64,000 nucleotides of DNA. Origin: Schistosoma mansoni. Taxonomy: Eukaryota; Platyhelminthes; Trematoda; Strigeidida; Schistosomatidae. The position numbers and the translations under genes are program-made. Below the pieces are notes generated by a model. That model was not told the DNA's origin. It made no database searches and saw nothing but the letters and a program-made list of their open reading frames with translations. Numbering within the stretch: position 1 is the stretch's first letter; every line of letters begins with the position of its first letter. The DNA is taken from the NCBI RefSeq assembly GCF_000237925.1, contig NC_031502.1, positions 35,703,299 to 35,767,298 on the forward strand, in the 5' to 3' direction. Of the stretch, positions 34,000 through 45,596 are shown piece by piece.

Positions 34000-34735
34000 T
34001 GACTTCTCTACACTCTTGACGAATATTCGTATAAAAATATTACTAATAATTCAACTTTTACACTATTGTTTCCAAATAAGAATATTCTATATTCTATGTT
34101 TTCATTTGAACTAAATATTACATAATGTTTTATACACTACGAATCAATATGACTGTTTCTGATGTGTTCTAATAGATGTTCTAGTAGATATAATGAAATA
34201 ATATGTGATTCAATCAACCAATAATTTATCGGTGAATAAATAGTTATAGGACGTCCACATAATTTATTTAAAATTCAATTAACTTTTAAGTGATAAATTT
34301 AAAGTGGATACTGTCTCCTTTAGCTCATGAAATATTTAAAGATTCAATTATATAAATATATAGTTTTTCCCTTAAAAACTACTAATTTATGTAAGTAGTA
34401 TATAAGCTGAGTTATTGCAGTAAAAATTGTAATCCCGCTGTAAGCTATACAAACAAATCAATTGGCATAATGATTGATTACTTTTGAATGAACGAATCTA
34501 TGTGTTGAGTTTCCAAAGATATTTATGTACGATAATTGCAAATAAATAAACCACTAATAGATAAACAATATCTATCAGTAAATGAACTTCTGAATGTTTC
34601 TTTTCTCACAAACATGTAAATTTTTCAAGCATGATGAATACGGTGTTATATTTGAATAAACTTGTGATATCTATTTCTCTTATTCTTTCTGGTTTTATAA
34701 ACTTATACAAACTAAAGAGATCATCAATAAATACA

Positions 34736-34861
34736 ATGTCGAATAAAGAAGCGTTGATCAGATTGTTTCATAAATTAGATGAAAGTGGGGATGGCATTAT
34801 TTCATGTGATGAATTATACTCAGGATTGAGTAAAGCTGGGGTTTCCCCAACTATTATACAG
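34736..34861 (+). CDS. Gene 3 exon 1: EF-hand 1
   Basis: 42 codons from [18 protein letters not shown] to SPTIIQ, then donor GTAAGT (phase 0). It has the same codon length as gene 4 exon 1 and a canonical EF loop. Confidence 0.86.
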
Positions 34862-37800
34862 GTAAGTAACAGTTTGATCTACATTGAGAATCTTCATTTA
34901 TCAAAGAATGTTTGTTAATTTCAAGTCTCAGAAATAATTTATAAGTTTATATAAGTGCTGCAGAGAAAACAAGTCGCATCATACAACAGAATTATTTATT
35001 CACTATTTCACGTAAATATAAGTAATGAATTTATATTATTATTCACTCGACAGCTATTCAGTGAGTAACTCATATTAAATCATTTAATTATCACGTGTGT
35101 AGGACATGTCTGTTAGTTTATCATAGAAAGAGAATGAATAACAAATAATTATTCAAGTGAAACGCTGAATGTTGTGGATATAAGCAAGTATATTTGAAAC
35201 CATAGCTGTGACGGTTACAACAATACTGGTTTACTGGTTGTTGTTACTTTCACATAATGTCTCAAACTATTGGTTATGAGAATCATGTGAACATCAAATC
35301 AAGCTATCGACATCTGTTTACGCGGCTCAGTGCAACAGTCAACCACTTCATGAATTCATGTCATATCTTGATTTGTCCAACCAGTTATCTATCTTCTAAG
35401 CTTGTCCGACACCAGACAACATCACTCACCTAGGTGCATAGTGGTTGTGTATATGCAACATATGTCCAAACTAACACACTCAATCAAGATATAATACTTC
35501 GTCAACCGATTCTATATCTTCAGTCAGCACATCATTCCACACTACAGCATTGCTTAACAGATGGTTCCATAATACGTGATCGATTCTTTGAAGAAACCGA
35601 TTGTAGAATAGTAGTAGTCTATGATTATCAACTCTTAACGACAACCACGTTCTACACGCGTCAAGTAGCAAAGCCTAAAATAATACATAGAAAACTCATT
35701 TCTCGGTTGGTAGATGAACAGCTCACCCACAGCACAAGTGATGCAAATATCGAAAGCCAGTATTGATCTCTGAATACATGGTTTTCTGAGACACCAGTCA
35801 GTCATGACTGTTGAGACTTCAAAGTTAGGTGAAGTGGTCGACACACTCAACTACTTCACTTCCTATCACTAATTAGTTCGCTGAGGTAATATTTTTCATT
35901 GAGAGGGAGAGTAAGGCACATCTAACCTTGCTTCATTGTTGCTGAATGTGATCGGAAGACTCATTACCTCTCAGTGTTCATCAAATAGGATTACACCATT
36001 TGTGCCTCTTAAGTCAACATGTGAATCTCCCAGTAGATGATCAATATCTGAAAGGTCCTTTAGAGAATTTGTTTTATGAAGCTGAAGAAAAATGCATTAT
36101 ATGTACAACGTTTTCGATCATCACATATGGTCAAAAGCTTTGACGACAATTCACCACAAGTTCTATCTTAACAACTAGCTCTCGAGTAGAAAGTGGGTAC
36201 AAGGTTGATGCACTTGTTTGGTATGGCTTTTGATGACAAGCACTACCACAGAATCTATCTATCATCAGAGTCAACTGATGCGGTATGTTCATGGAATAAA
36301 ATTACACTCAGACGTCGAAATGTGTTCCTAGATTTATGTCTGAAATCTGTCTGAGCCTCAGTCAGTCTCTTTCATTTAGGATGAGATTGGTTACTAGAAC
36401 AAAAAGAACCAGATACTACCATATCTAAGCATTTAGATGTTTGAAAGAGACTGAGAATTTCTATCGTGTTGTCCAATACGAGACTCAAAATTCAAGACCT
36501 TCAACATTTTGTTTAGAATGCAATTTCAAGACACAGAATATTATTTGGTAAACCATACTAGTTTATACCAGCTGAAGCACTCAAATCAGACATAGAATTA
36601 ACTACAAAAATGCTTTACACACTATTGAGGAAGATGTGGAAGGACGAACAAGTGCCGATGGACTGAAAATAAGGATACCTCATCAAGTTACTAAAGAAAG
36701 AAGATCTGAGCATATGTGAGAAATACAGAGACATCACACCACCATCAGTACCAGGAAAGGTTTTCGACAGAGTGTTGCTGAACCGGATGAAAGATTTATT
36801 AAACTCACTACATCCAGATCAACAGCCCGGAGTCCGTAAAGATCGGTCATACACAGACCAAATAGCAACACGACGCATCATCATGGAACAATCAATTGAA
36901 TGAAACTCGTCATTATACATCAACTACCTGGATTATAGGAAAGCATTAGACAGTGTGGATAGGTGAACGTTATAGAAACTTCTTCGACGCTATGAAGTTA
37001 CTGAGAAAATATTCAACATCATCCGCAATTCACATGATGAACTTCACTGCAAAGTGGTGCATGAAGGACAGCTGACAGAGGCATTTCAAGTGGGGACCGG
37101 AGTCAGACAAGACTCCATATAGTCTCCTACCCTTTCTCTTTATTCTGTTGGTTTGACTGGATTATGAAGACCTCCATATCTCAGTCAAAGCACGGAATAA
37201 AATGAACAGGTTGGATGCAGTTAAAAAATTTGAACTTCGCAGATGACTCAGCCATTTTATCCTATGCATACCTGCAAATCCAGATGGAGAATGCTAGTGT
37301 AGCGGTTTACTCTGAATCAGTAGGCCTCAATATACACAAGAGAAAATCAAGATCGTCAAATACAACACGGATATCATCAACACAATCTCACTTGGTGGAG
37401 AAACTCCATAACAGGTGGAAACATTCACGTATCTGGGTAGCATCATAGATGAACAAAGAGAATCTGATGCAGATGTAAATGTAAGGTTCGGCAATTCAAC
37501 GGTAACATTCCTACAATTGAAGAACACATTGAGCTCAAAACAATTGTCAGAAAATATCAAAGTCACAATCCTCAATACGAACGTCGAGACAGTCAGTTCT
37601 ACTGTACTGAGCTGAAACGTAGAGAACTACTACAACCATCGCGAAGAATGTACAAGTATTTATAAATAGTTGTCTACGCAAAATACTCAACATTCACTGA
37701 CCGGATAACATCACAATAGCCTTTTATGGGAGAGGATAAATCAGCTTCCATCTGAAGAGAAAATTAAGAAAAGACGTTGAAATTGGATAGGACATACATT

Positions 37801-39109
37801 GAGGAAATCACCAAACTACATCACGAAGCAAACCCAAACTTGGAATCATGAGGGGAATCAGAAAAGTGGAAGGCCAAAAAACACATTACGCCGGTAAATA
37901 GAAGCAGATATGAAATGGATGAATGTTAGGTGGAAAGAACTGGGAAGGATAGCTTGGGACAGTGGTGGGTGGAGAATGCTGGTGTGCGGCCTTTGCTCCT
38001 TCACTAGGGGTAACGGGCTTAAGTAAGCGTGTAAACTATATTAGTTAACATATGTGTCGTATAGTGATACAAGAATTGGTAACAGTAGGGCTAGTAGAAA
38101 TATTAAGAGCTGATGAGGTGATTGGATTATGAACCAGAGGATCTCTTAGAGTAATAGAGGTATACTTTAAAGTATGGTGATATTTGATGTCTCCAAGTTC
38201 GACGTTTTCTGACCACTTAATCCAGCTGCAAGAAGACAAAATTTCTACAGATAGCAATATGTGAAGGAAACGCTCTAGCACTATCACATCCCAGTACAGT
38301 CAGCAGTGTGACTTTCCACTCAGAACTTTAGTTGCTGCATTTTTTTACTGTTCTCCAAACAACTTGCCCGGGATGACAGAACCCAATGAACAAATGTTTC
38401 AGCTAATATGCCACAACTGAATCATTATGGTATACAAGTGCTACCCTTTCCAACAAGGTAGAAGATATGGTCGGGTAGCATCTATGTATTAAACTTTGTA
38501 GGTCAATGTATTTAGTGGTACATTCGATCTACACATAAGCTGGTTTTCGAAATCAGAAGTATTCTTTTATGATTCATCGAAACAAATAAGAATCAGAGAG
38601 AAAGAATTGGAGCATAATTTGGAAGCATTTTTCACAGATTTCTGTAAAGCTTCTTCATAAAGGTGATTGATTGCTCAACTTTTGTTCACGCTTCGAGAAC
38701 GTTTCCAGTATTTATATACGACTGTCAATGAGTTAAAAACTAATTCCTTCGTGATTCAATGCGATAGCACTGTCTTCAATCCTCCTACTCTACGGCTACA
38801 CATTTTGTTCAGTTTTGGTGGGTTTATTAGTAGACAATGATAAAGTCCAAGACCAGGACAAAACAACTTTCCAATTCCCTTAGTTTTTAATGACTCGACC
38901 ACTATAAAAACCATATTTGAGGATATATTTTTATTTTATAGCGACGTATGACGTTGCAAACATTGAAATATACTATAATAACCATTATCAATACAAATTT
39001 ACCTTTATTTTGCTATTTGTAGAAATTGATGGATCGTTTGGATCTAAACGGTGATGGAAAGGTTACATTTTCGGAATATGAAACAGCAGTTGGAATCAAT
39101 AATGAATAA
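34736..39109 (+). CDS. Gene 3: two-EF-hand calcium-binding protein, two exons (34736..34861, 39023..39109)
   Basis: Predicted 70-residue Ca2+-binding protein with two EF-hands, [12 protein letters not shown] and [12 protein letters not shown]. The exons join in phase 0 (CAG|GTAAGT to TTTGTAG|AAA). In size and layout it resembles the roughly 8-kDa EF-hand protein known from schistosome larvae. That assignment rests on family knowledge, not a search. The 4.2-kb intron holds a decayed RTE retrotransposon. Start choice: [11 protein letters not shown] matches gene 4 exactly in distance to the first loop. An in-frame ATG at 34631 would add 35 residues, including the hydrophobic run LVISISLILSGF, which could be a signal or anchor segment or simply 5' UTR. 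A TTTTTCAAG acceptor ends two bases before that ATG. Confidence 0.84.
35170..36566. other. Less AT-rich, repeat-like stretch in gene 3 intron
   Basis: More GC than the surroundings and open for 110 codons at 35434-35766, without a recognisable domain. It directly precedes the decayed RTE copy and may be part of an older transposon. Confidence 0.35.
36567..38027 (+). pseudogene. RTE/SR2-like LINE, decayed copy in gene 3 intron
   Basis: Reading the RT frame across stops: [72 protein letters not shown], stop, [16 protein letters not shown]. The FADD catalytic box survives at 37236-37247, followed by YLGSIIDEQ and the C-terminal block ending near 38027. Many stops and frameshifts. Endonuclease absent. 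Confidence 0.8.
39023..39109 (+). CDS. Gene 3 exon 2: EF-hand 2 and stop
   Basis: 29 codons including [19 protein letters not shown] and so on, ending GINNE. The acceptor is TGCTATTTGTAG. The stop lies inside an AATAAA. The bases after the last codon (GA|ATAAAC) occupy the place of the exon 2 donor GA|GTAAGT in gene 1. Confidence 0.86.
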   Translation, partial: KLMDRLDLNGDGKVTFSEYETAVGINNE

Positions 39110-40144
39110 ACATGGAACTGTGTCTTGTTGATTTCATGTATCACTCAAATAACAATAGATATATACAGAAATGTTTCTAATGTTATTCGTTACATTATTT
39201 TCTTCATGAATTGTATGACATTCCTCTTATTTATTACGGCAGAAGATCTATCATTCGTCTACCCGGTTACGGAAAAGAACATCTTCATACTAGCTAAGAG
39301 ATTTTTCAACAAATGAAATATGATTCAGTACATAAGTCTTTTCAACAACTCATTAAACTAAGTGTTGAATAAGATACAAGTCGCACATCACCTATTATTA
39401 TATGAAATTCAGAAATGTTTACGTAGTATTTATATATTTATATTTTATAAACGCCATATAATCTAGTTATATACTAAAGAATAGGTGAAACAACACCCTC
39501 AGGTTCTCAAAGTATGTAAGATGTATCATGGACACATTATCCTTCGTTTGCGTAATTAGTAGCACATAAGACACATAAAGGATATAGACGCATCTTAATG
39601 CAAGTTTTTAAGAAGCAACATACTTTCGCTTAGGGATTCTTGACAATAGTTTCTGACAAAACTATTAAGTAGGACGACAAAAGCTAAAGAGACAACTTAT
39701 CACAAACAAGGCCATTACAATGAATAGACTTAACAATTGCAAACTAACGGGAAAGATCACTTCTACAAGAAGATCACTCTGACACTATTGTCTATAACAG
39801 CATTAAAGACGTGGCAATTCAACTATTTAACACAACACCAACAGAAGTGTCTAACTGAGTTGCAAATCATCTTCACCATTTCAACGTTATGTTAAATATG
39901 TTAGTATTTTAGTAGGCTCATAGAAACAAATTATTTAGTTTTTTAAGATTTCAGTATTCCGTTTATATAAACAAAGAAAACGTTAAATTCTTTAGAATAA
40001 TAGTCATCATAATTAGACCTTTATTTCTTTGGCTAAATGATGCATTTTTCTTATTTTTAATAAAAAAAATTATAAATATGAGGAGATATTGATTTCTTGT
40101 ATAAAATTAATGCTTCGTTTTATATATTAAAACAGAAGTTGATA
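39110..40144. other. 3' flank of gene 3, no recognised feature
   Basis: AT-rich. The open stretch just after the gene 3 stop has no recognisable motif. Confidence 0.4.
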
Positions 40145-40268
40145 ATTATAAGCAAAGATGGATAGTGACTAGCAGTGGAATTCAGGGCACGCGTTTCGTC
40201 CTATTCGAGACTCGTCAGCTGGATGTACCTGCATCTCAGAAGTAATGTTCACTCTGGGACTCGAACTC
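40145..40268 (-). mobile_element. R1 SINE fragment with hammerhead, minus strand
   Basis: The hammerhead at 40180-40222 keeps CTGACGA, stem II and GAAAC. The cleavage triplet appears to be GCC instead of GTC. Ends in the B-box region (GGACTCGAACTC). Confidence 0.65.
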
Positions 40269-41445
40269 ATAATTATTTTATCTGGTGAGACGTTGTGATC
40301 TGTTAAAGTATCTTTCCGGATCAGAATTTTATATTATAGCATAAAAGCATGTTTGTAATGTATATTTGTCGATATTTAATTACATTTTATTTGATTAAAT
40401 TGTATGATTCTAGTATGTGAAAATGTAGCTATTCATTGGCTAAGATTGATAAATAATTCTTAATAACAATTTTTATCCTTAATCATAATGACTCCTAATG
40501 AACAGCATATTTTGTTGAAACTCTATACATAGTAACATGTCTACTTGCACTGATTTAAATACTATCTGATATAGATATAGATCTTTTAAAAGAGAAACAA
40601 AATCTATGTATTCAAGAGAACTTTAAGAGTAATTTAATTGTTAAAGCAAATACTTCTAATTCTTGTGTCTCTTAAACCATTCACTAAGTTAACAAACGCA
40701 TTTTATTTACATTATTTGTATCTTGAATGTGGTCAAATGAACTAAGGATCGGTGGTTTAATTCTAGAGAAAAGTACAATCTGACGACTGATTGACTCAGT
40801 GATTTTTGCAAAACAGACAGAAGTTTTCTTTATAGAACGGTGTTTACAAAGTGTTTGTTTAGAAAACTATCAATAGGAACCAAGAACGTAGTTTTACACG
40901 AATATGAGTGAGTTATGAAACTCGATTCAAATTATTTAATCTATTATTGAAGGCTGTCCGTACAGTCAGAAACAGCGTTCGAGCTAATTGACTTTCAAAT
41001 ATGTATTTTTTCATTTCATAATGAGTCAAAGAATGAAAAGCTCAATCATAAATTTCTTCTTCATCTCAGTAATGGCAATAAAAATGAATAAGCAAAATTG
41101 GTTGTAAAGAAATATAAATATTTTTGAAGTAAGAAAAGAGGGTGAACAATTATATATTCTATGGCTATCCGTGAGTTAAACACGGGCGAAGCTTAGAATA
41201 ATAAATTTTGTTAGTAATTGGATTGGTTTTCTGACTGTTGATCAGATATGCTACTAAAATGTGGTGTTAATTAGGTGTTACTTAATGAAGGGATGATAAT
41301 GTATTGAATGTGACAGCATGTGCTCATAAAATACATCACCATGATGTTTACTCACCATACCTACATTACATCAACGCTGTTAAGTGATAATCTAGTTAGC
41401 TCTAATGACCACTTCGTTATCTTCCAAAATCGATATTAATTTAAT

Positions 41446-41720
41446 GTTGTGGAGATTCAGAATATTCCTCGAAAAAAGCCCTGAAAAAGCTAGGAAGCAT
41501 TTCATCCAGAAACATCAAGTAAGTAAGGATTCATGTGTCACATTTCTGATTAGATGATAGCCTTTCCTGTTACTATGTTTTGTAGCGTTCCAGAACTTTC
41601 CGGAAGTCCGAGGCCATCTGAAATGCTATAAATACCCTAGATTTTCTGCACATAAACTAATCTTGGAATAAAGCGTTTTTTCCACATTTTGCGCCCTTAC
41701 TCTCGTATTCTAGTTGTTGT
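41446..41720 (+). repeat. Upstream LTR-like sequence of the Gypsy element
   Basis: Begins TGTTGTGGAG. Contains AAGCCCTGAAAAAGCTAGGA and CATTTCATCCAG, which pair with AAGCCCAGGAAGAGCCGAAG and CATTCCATCCA in the 3' LTR. Has a TATAAATA box (about 41627) and GGAATAAAGCG as a likely poly(A) signal. Strongly diverged from the 3' copy. Confidence 0.45.
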
Positions 41721-42399
41721 GTAGATCTAGCCTATGATTTAAAGAAGAGCTTGAGAAACCAATTCAAGGATTCGGCTAGAAGATTCATCAGTTAAGAAGT
41801 TTGAAAATACGTTCTGGTGTAAAATTTCTGAATAATTCAACTTGGTTGACAGTAATTATAAAATTGATGTAAAATATTAAATATTTTGAGTTTCGATGAT
41901 TCGCCGAATGCGCAATCAGAATAGAAAGAATGTACTCACTGGAAATCTCTTAATATTTCCGAAAGAAAAGACCATATGAATATAACGCTAATGAATGCAG
42001 AAGCTACTCTAAAGAAAATTCGATGCAAAACCACAAATTTGAACATTTGCATGGTATCATCTTTTTCTAACTGTAGTTCTCTTACTTAATACTCACCACT
42101 TTCTGACTTTATGAAATATTTTTTCACTGTTTTGTATTTTGCTTCAATTCTTGAGTATTATATTTGAACTCATTGATTAAAGAAAAAATTACACTATTTT
42201 CGGATAATGCAATGAGAACATGAAGGTTATCATAATTATATGATGTATATACTAAATACATTTCGAACTATCTAATCACATGTATACTTGTTTAGACATT
42301 ATTTATGAAGAAATAAAGACCAACCAGGCAAATTAAAAGGTAAGCAGAAAGAAAAATAATGATAAATTACACAGAAACGTTGTGAAAACCACACCGGAT

Positions 42400-43474
42400 A
42401 AAATGTCAGTGTTACTAGGGTAGGTCCAGTTAAAAAAGGCAATGTACAGAAGAATGCCAAAGTATATCTCACAGAAAGTACAGGACTAGATTTGCTTGGT
42501 CTTGACTTCACAGAAATGTTACAGTTGGCTAACCAGCCAAATAATCATGTGTGTAGTCGGATGGGATCTGATTCACTCTCAAGGCTGATTGGTTCCCAGG
42601 AGAAACATGAAGAAGACCTACTGGTTGCCGCAGTAGAAGCTGAAGCTGAAGTTCAGGCTGTGTTAATAGATGCAATCTCTGGCTTGCCGATTACATTTGA
42701 AAATATTAAAGAAGCAAGCGAAAAAGATAATACCTTGAAAACTGTCCTCCATTTTCTACTCAATAAGTGGCCTTCAGGACGATTGCAAGGAGAGGTTTTT
42801 CAATACTTTCGTCGACGAGAATCTCTCACAGTTATCGATTCTTGTATCATGTTTGGCCACCGCATTGTTATCCCCAGCACTCTCCGACGACGAGTACTCA
42901 AACAGTTTCATATCGGGCACCCGTGAATGAGCAAAATGAAATCACTGGCACGAAGCTACGCGTACTGGCCTTCTGTGGACCAAGATATAGAACAATTGTG
43001 CCACAGCTGCGAATCATGTCTAGAAGCAGCAAAGAACCCAGCGATATTTGACAGAATATCGCCACCCAAGAAAACAGTAAAACCTGTACACGAGTATCAG
43101 ACGAGCACCCGCAGCTTAAAGGTAGGTGAGAAAGTGCTTGTAAGGTGGTGTCAAGGCTGTCGAAAATGGGAACCAGGTGTCATAGAACGGCGTATCGGTA
43201 TCCAGTACGGAGAAGGGACGGAAAGTGTATCAGACATATTAATCAGATTAGAAAGGATCATAGAACAGCAACAGTAGACACACAACTACCGTTCCAGATG
43301 CTGGTGGATAAAACGCAGAAAAGTACGATCGAAGGCCAGAACCAACGACTTGGAAAACGTAAAAGGGAAATCGCACAGCCGATAAGAGTGCTGAACAGAA
43401 AAAGGAGAGCGACAACAATGTTTCAAGTAGATCCAAAAAGAAATTCATACATCACAGACTTCAAAGAGGGGAGG
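42400..43474 (+). pseudogene. Gypsy/Ty3-type LTR retrotransposon pol, internally deleted
   Basis: Reads end of protease-like region (AKVYLTESTGLDLLGLDF), then directly the end of RNase H (DSLSRLIGSQ), so the reverse transcriptase and most of RNase H are deleted. It continues through SGLPITFENIKEASEKDN and IVIPSTLRRRVLKQFHIGHP into the integrase zinc finger (CHSCESC), then jumps to the integrase C-terminal part (KVGEKVLVRW, KWEPGVIERRIG), so the DDE core is deleted too. An in-frame TGA at 42924 replaces the Gly expected after GHP. A polypurine tract (AAAGAGGGGAGG) ends at 43474. Confidence 0.78.
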
Positions 43475-43780
43475 TGTAAGGATGGCTCGTTGGTAAACTC
43501 TAGGAAGCTTTAAGAAGCCCAGGAAGAGCCGAAGGCATTCCATCCAATCACTACTAGGGGAATATTCTAAAATATCGACGTTTAGCTTCCCTATTGGATG
43601 GATAAGAATGACCCCCTATGTGCCTATTGGTTGTCTGAAATGATGATTTACTCTCAGCCAAGAACTATAAATACATGAGATTTCTGTAATATATTTTGAC
43701 ACTGTTTTGGGGAATAAAATTCCTACTTAATAGTCTTCTGTCTTCTCTCTTACGATGTTACGGGTTCGATCGTTCAAGTA
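43475..43780 (+). repeat. 3' LTR of the Gypsy element
   Basis: Starts TGTAAGGATGGC right after the polypurine tract. Has AACTATAAATAC (TATA-like, about 43668) and GGGGAATAAAATTCC (poly(A)-like). The right end is uncertain. Confidence 0.6.
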
Positions 43781-43799
43781 ATCTAGTAGTACGCGGCAT

Positions 43800-44020
43800 A
43801 GCAAGAATCAAAGCTCTTGATATAACAATTAGCCTTTATTTTGCCTTGCCGTGCCCTTATGCTATTTGATTATAAATTCACCACTGTATTCGCTCACACA
43901 CATATTCGCCTCTCTTCTTCACATTCGCTCGATGTGCATGTAGCTTTGTGATCCGTGCTATCCGCAAATAAACTGTAGTCGCGGCTTCTTATTGCCTTCT
44001 GATTTCAAACACCGTTGGAA
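43800..44020. repeat. Possible second LTR-like sequence
   Basis: A GC-richer block with CCTTGCCGTGCCC, GCTCACACACATATTCGCC, and CGCAAATAAACTGTAGTCGC, resembling an LTR U3/R end of another element. No partner copy seen in the window. Confidence 0.25.
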
Positions 44021-45079
44021 TTTATATAATAATGGTTATCAAGGTGACTGACTAACGAAGCTAAGCCATTACAAGCTTGGAATCCATAAGACCCACAAAT
44101 ATGTTTTTCACTCTGACTTAGCTTACCGACTTCAATGTTAGAATTTCCAGTTACGACTACTACATTTGAGACCCTGATTTCCTGAAAGGGGTTATGAAAT
44201 TTCCTGTTTAACTCGTTTTCTACTCCATCATAGTCAGAAACGATGAAGATCGAACAGCTCTATATCTTTCTTACTCCATACTGTGATACTGGGACAGGGA
44301 ACATAAATGACTGTCAATAGGCGTATTGTATTTCAATGGCTTTGGACCATATATGACAAATATGCTCGAATTACCTTATTAGATGTGCGAATTCATTTTA
44401 AAATACTAATATCCATAGGTTATGTAGGAATAAATAAGCTAGTAATTTCTATTATACAAAGTCATTAATCTACTGGAGTGAATGTTTTCATTTACACAAG
44501 TTTGAAATCTATAAATTTATTCATATATTTCTAAAGTTACGCTATCTTTCCTTGTGGGCCTTATAAATTTATCAGCATCTCTGATTTTATGGTTCTTACA
44601 AGTGAATTTTTATCTTACTTATGAATGCTTAGAGTAAAATACCTCTTATATACGTCAGTAAATAGCATTTGTTATTATGACATTATAAACTATGTACCAG
44701 TACTTCGAAATTCATCTTTACGATTCTTACAAGGATAAATTTCATATTTTGACAGATTTTTTTATCAGTTGGTTTCATGATCATTACTTCAAAAATTGTT
44801 TAACCCTATTAGTATTCCCAATGTTTAAACGTATTTATAGTTCATTTACCTGAATACTAAATGGTTCTATTTATTTATATAAACACATAAATATTGGTAC
44901 AAAGGGGCACCAGATACACAAGTCACACAAGTCTCATTTAATTTGTGTGAGGGCTGTGATACTAGACGGGTGCCCAAACCGAAGGAGGGATGATTCTATT
45001 TAAAAAGTCAATATTCATTATAAAAAATAACATCCTTTGAATAGCTCTTTGAAAAGCTAGAAACAATTCAACAGACATT

Positions 45080-45292
45080 TTAAGCAAAGATGGATAGTGG
45101 CTAGTAGTGGAATCCAGGAAGCGCGTTTCGTCCTATTCGAGACTCGTCAACTAGATGTACCTGCATCTAAGAGGTGATGTTCACTCTGGGACTCGAACCC
45201 AGTAACTTTCGCTTCAAACGTCATCGCGTTATCCACTTAATTACTGAGTCCTGATAGCCACTTGCTTGTGCAATACTAAGTGAATTCAACAG
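45080..45292 (-). mobile_element. R1 SINE with hammerhead, minus strand
   Basis: Clean B box (GGACTCGAACCC on plus) and A box region. The hammerhead reads TTGACGA (C3 changed) and triplet TTC. Lies just downstream of the gene 4 stop. Confidence 0.7.
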
Positions 45293-45316
45293 ATGTTATT
45301 TATTTCACAAAATCAA

Positions 45317-45322
45317 TTTATT
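45317..45322 (-). promoter_or_regulatory. Possible poly(A) signal of gene 4
   Basis: AATAAA on the minus strand about 190 bases past the stop. Weak because the motif is common here. Confidence 0.25.
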
Positions 45323-45509
45323 TATATTATTCAAGCATATAAAAAAATACATTAAATTGTTTCATTTTAACACTAAGCTACTACATTTGAATAAAAAGTG
45401 GTATATTTCAATGATCAATTTAATAATTTTGAAATAATAAATAAAATATCTTGTACAATACAATACGCTGTTGTATTCCAAACATACGTATTAAGAAAGG
45501 GATTCTATT

Positions 45510-45596
45510 TTACATAACTCCACGGTTTATAGCTTGTATATATTCTTGATATGTAATAATACCATCAGAATTTGAATCGAGCATTTCTATAATTTT
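45510..45596 (-). CDS. Gene 4 exon 2: EF-hand 2 and stop
   Basis: 28 codons plus TAA, KIIEMLDSNSDGIITYQ to NRGVM. The end reads AT|GTAAAA: a donor-like GTAA in phase 2 supplies the stop, at the same place as gene 1's real exon 2 donor. No third EF exon was found downstream on this strand. Confidence 0.85.
   Translation of the reverse strand, partial: KIIEMLDSNSDGIITYQEYIQAINRGVM

Noticed and set aside
43248-43448. Minus-strand ORF in the Gypsy region
   Set aside because: Opposite strand of the recognisable integrase C-terminal region.
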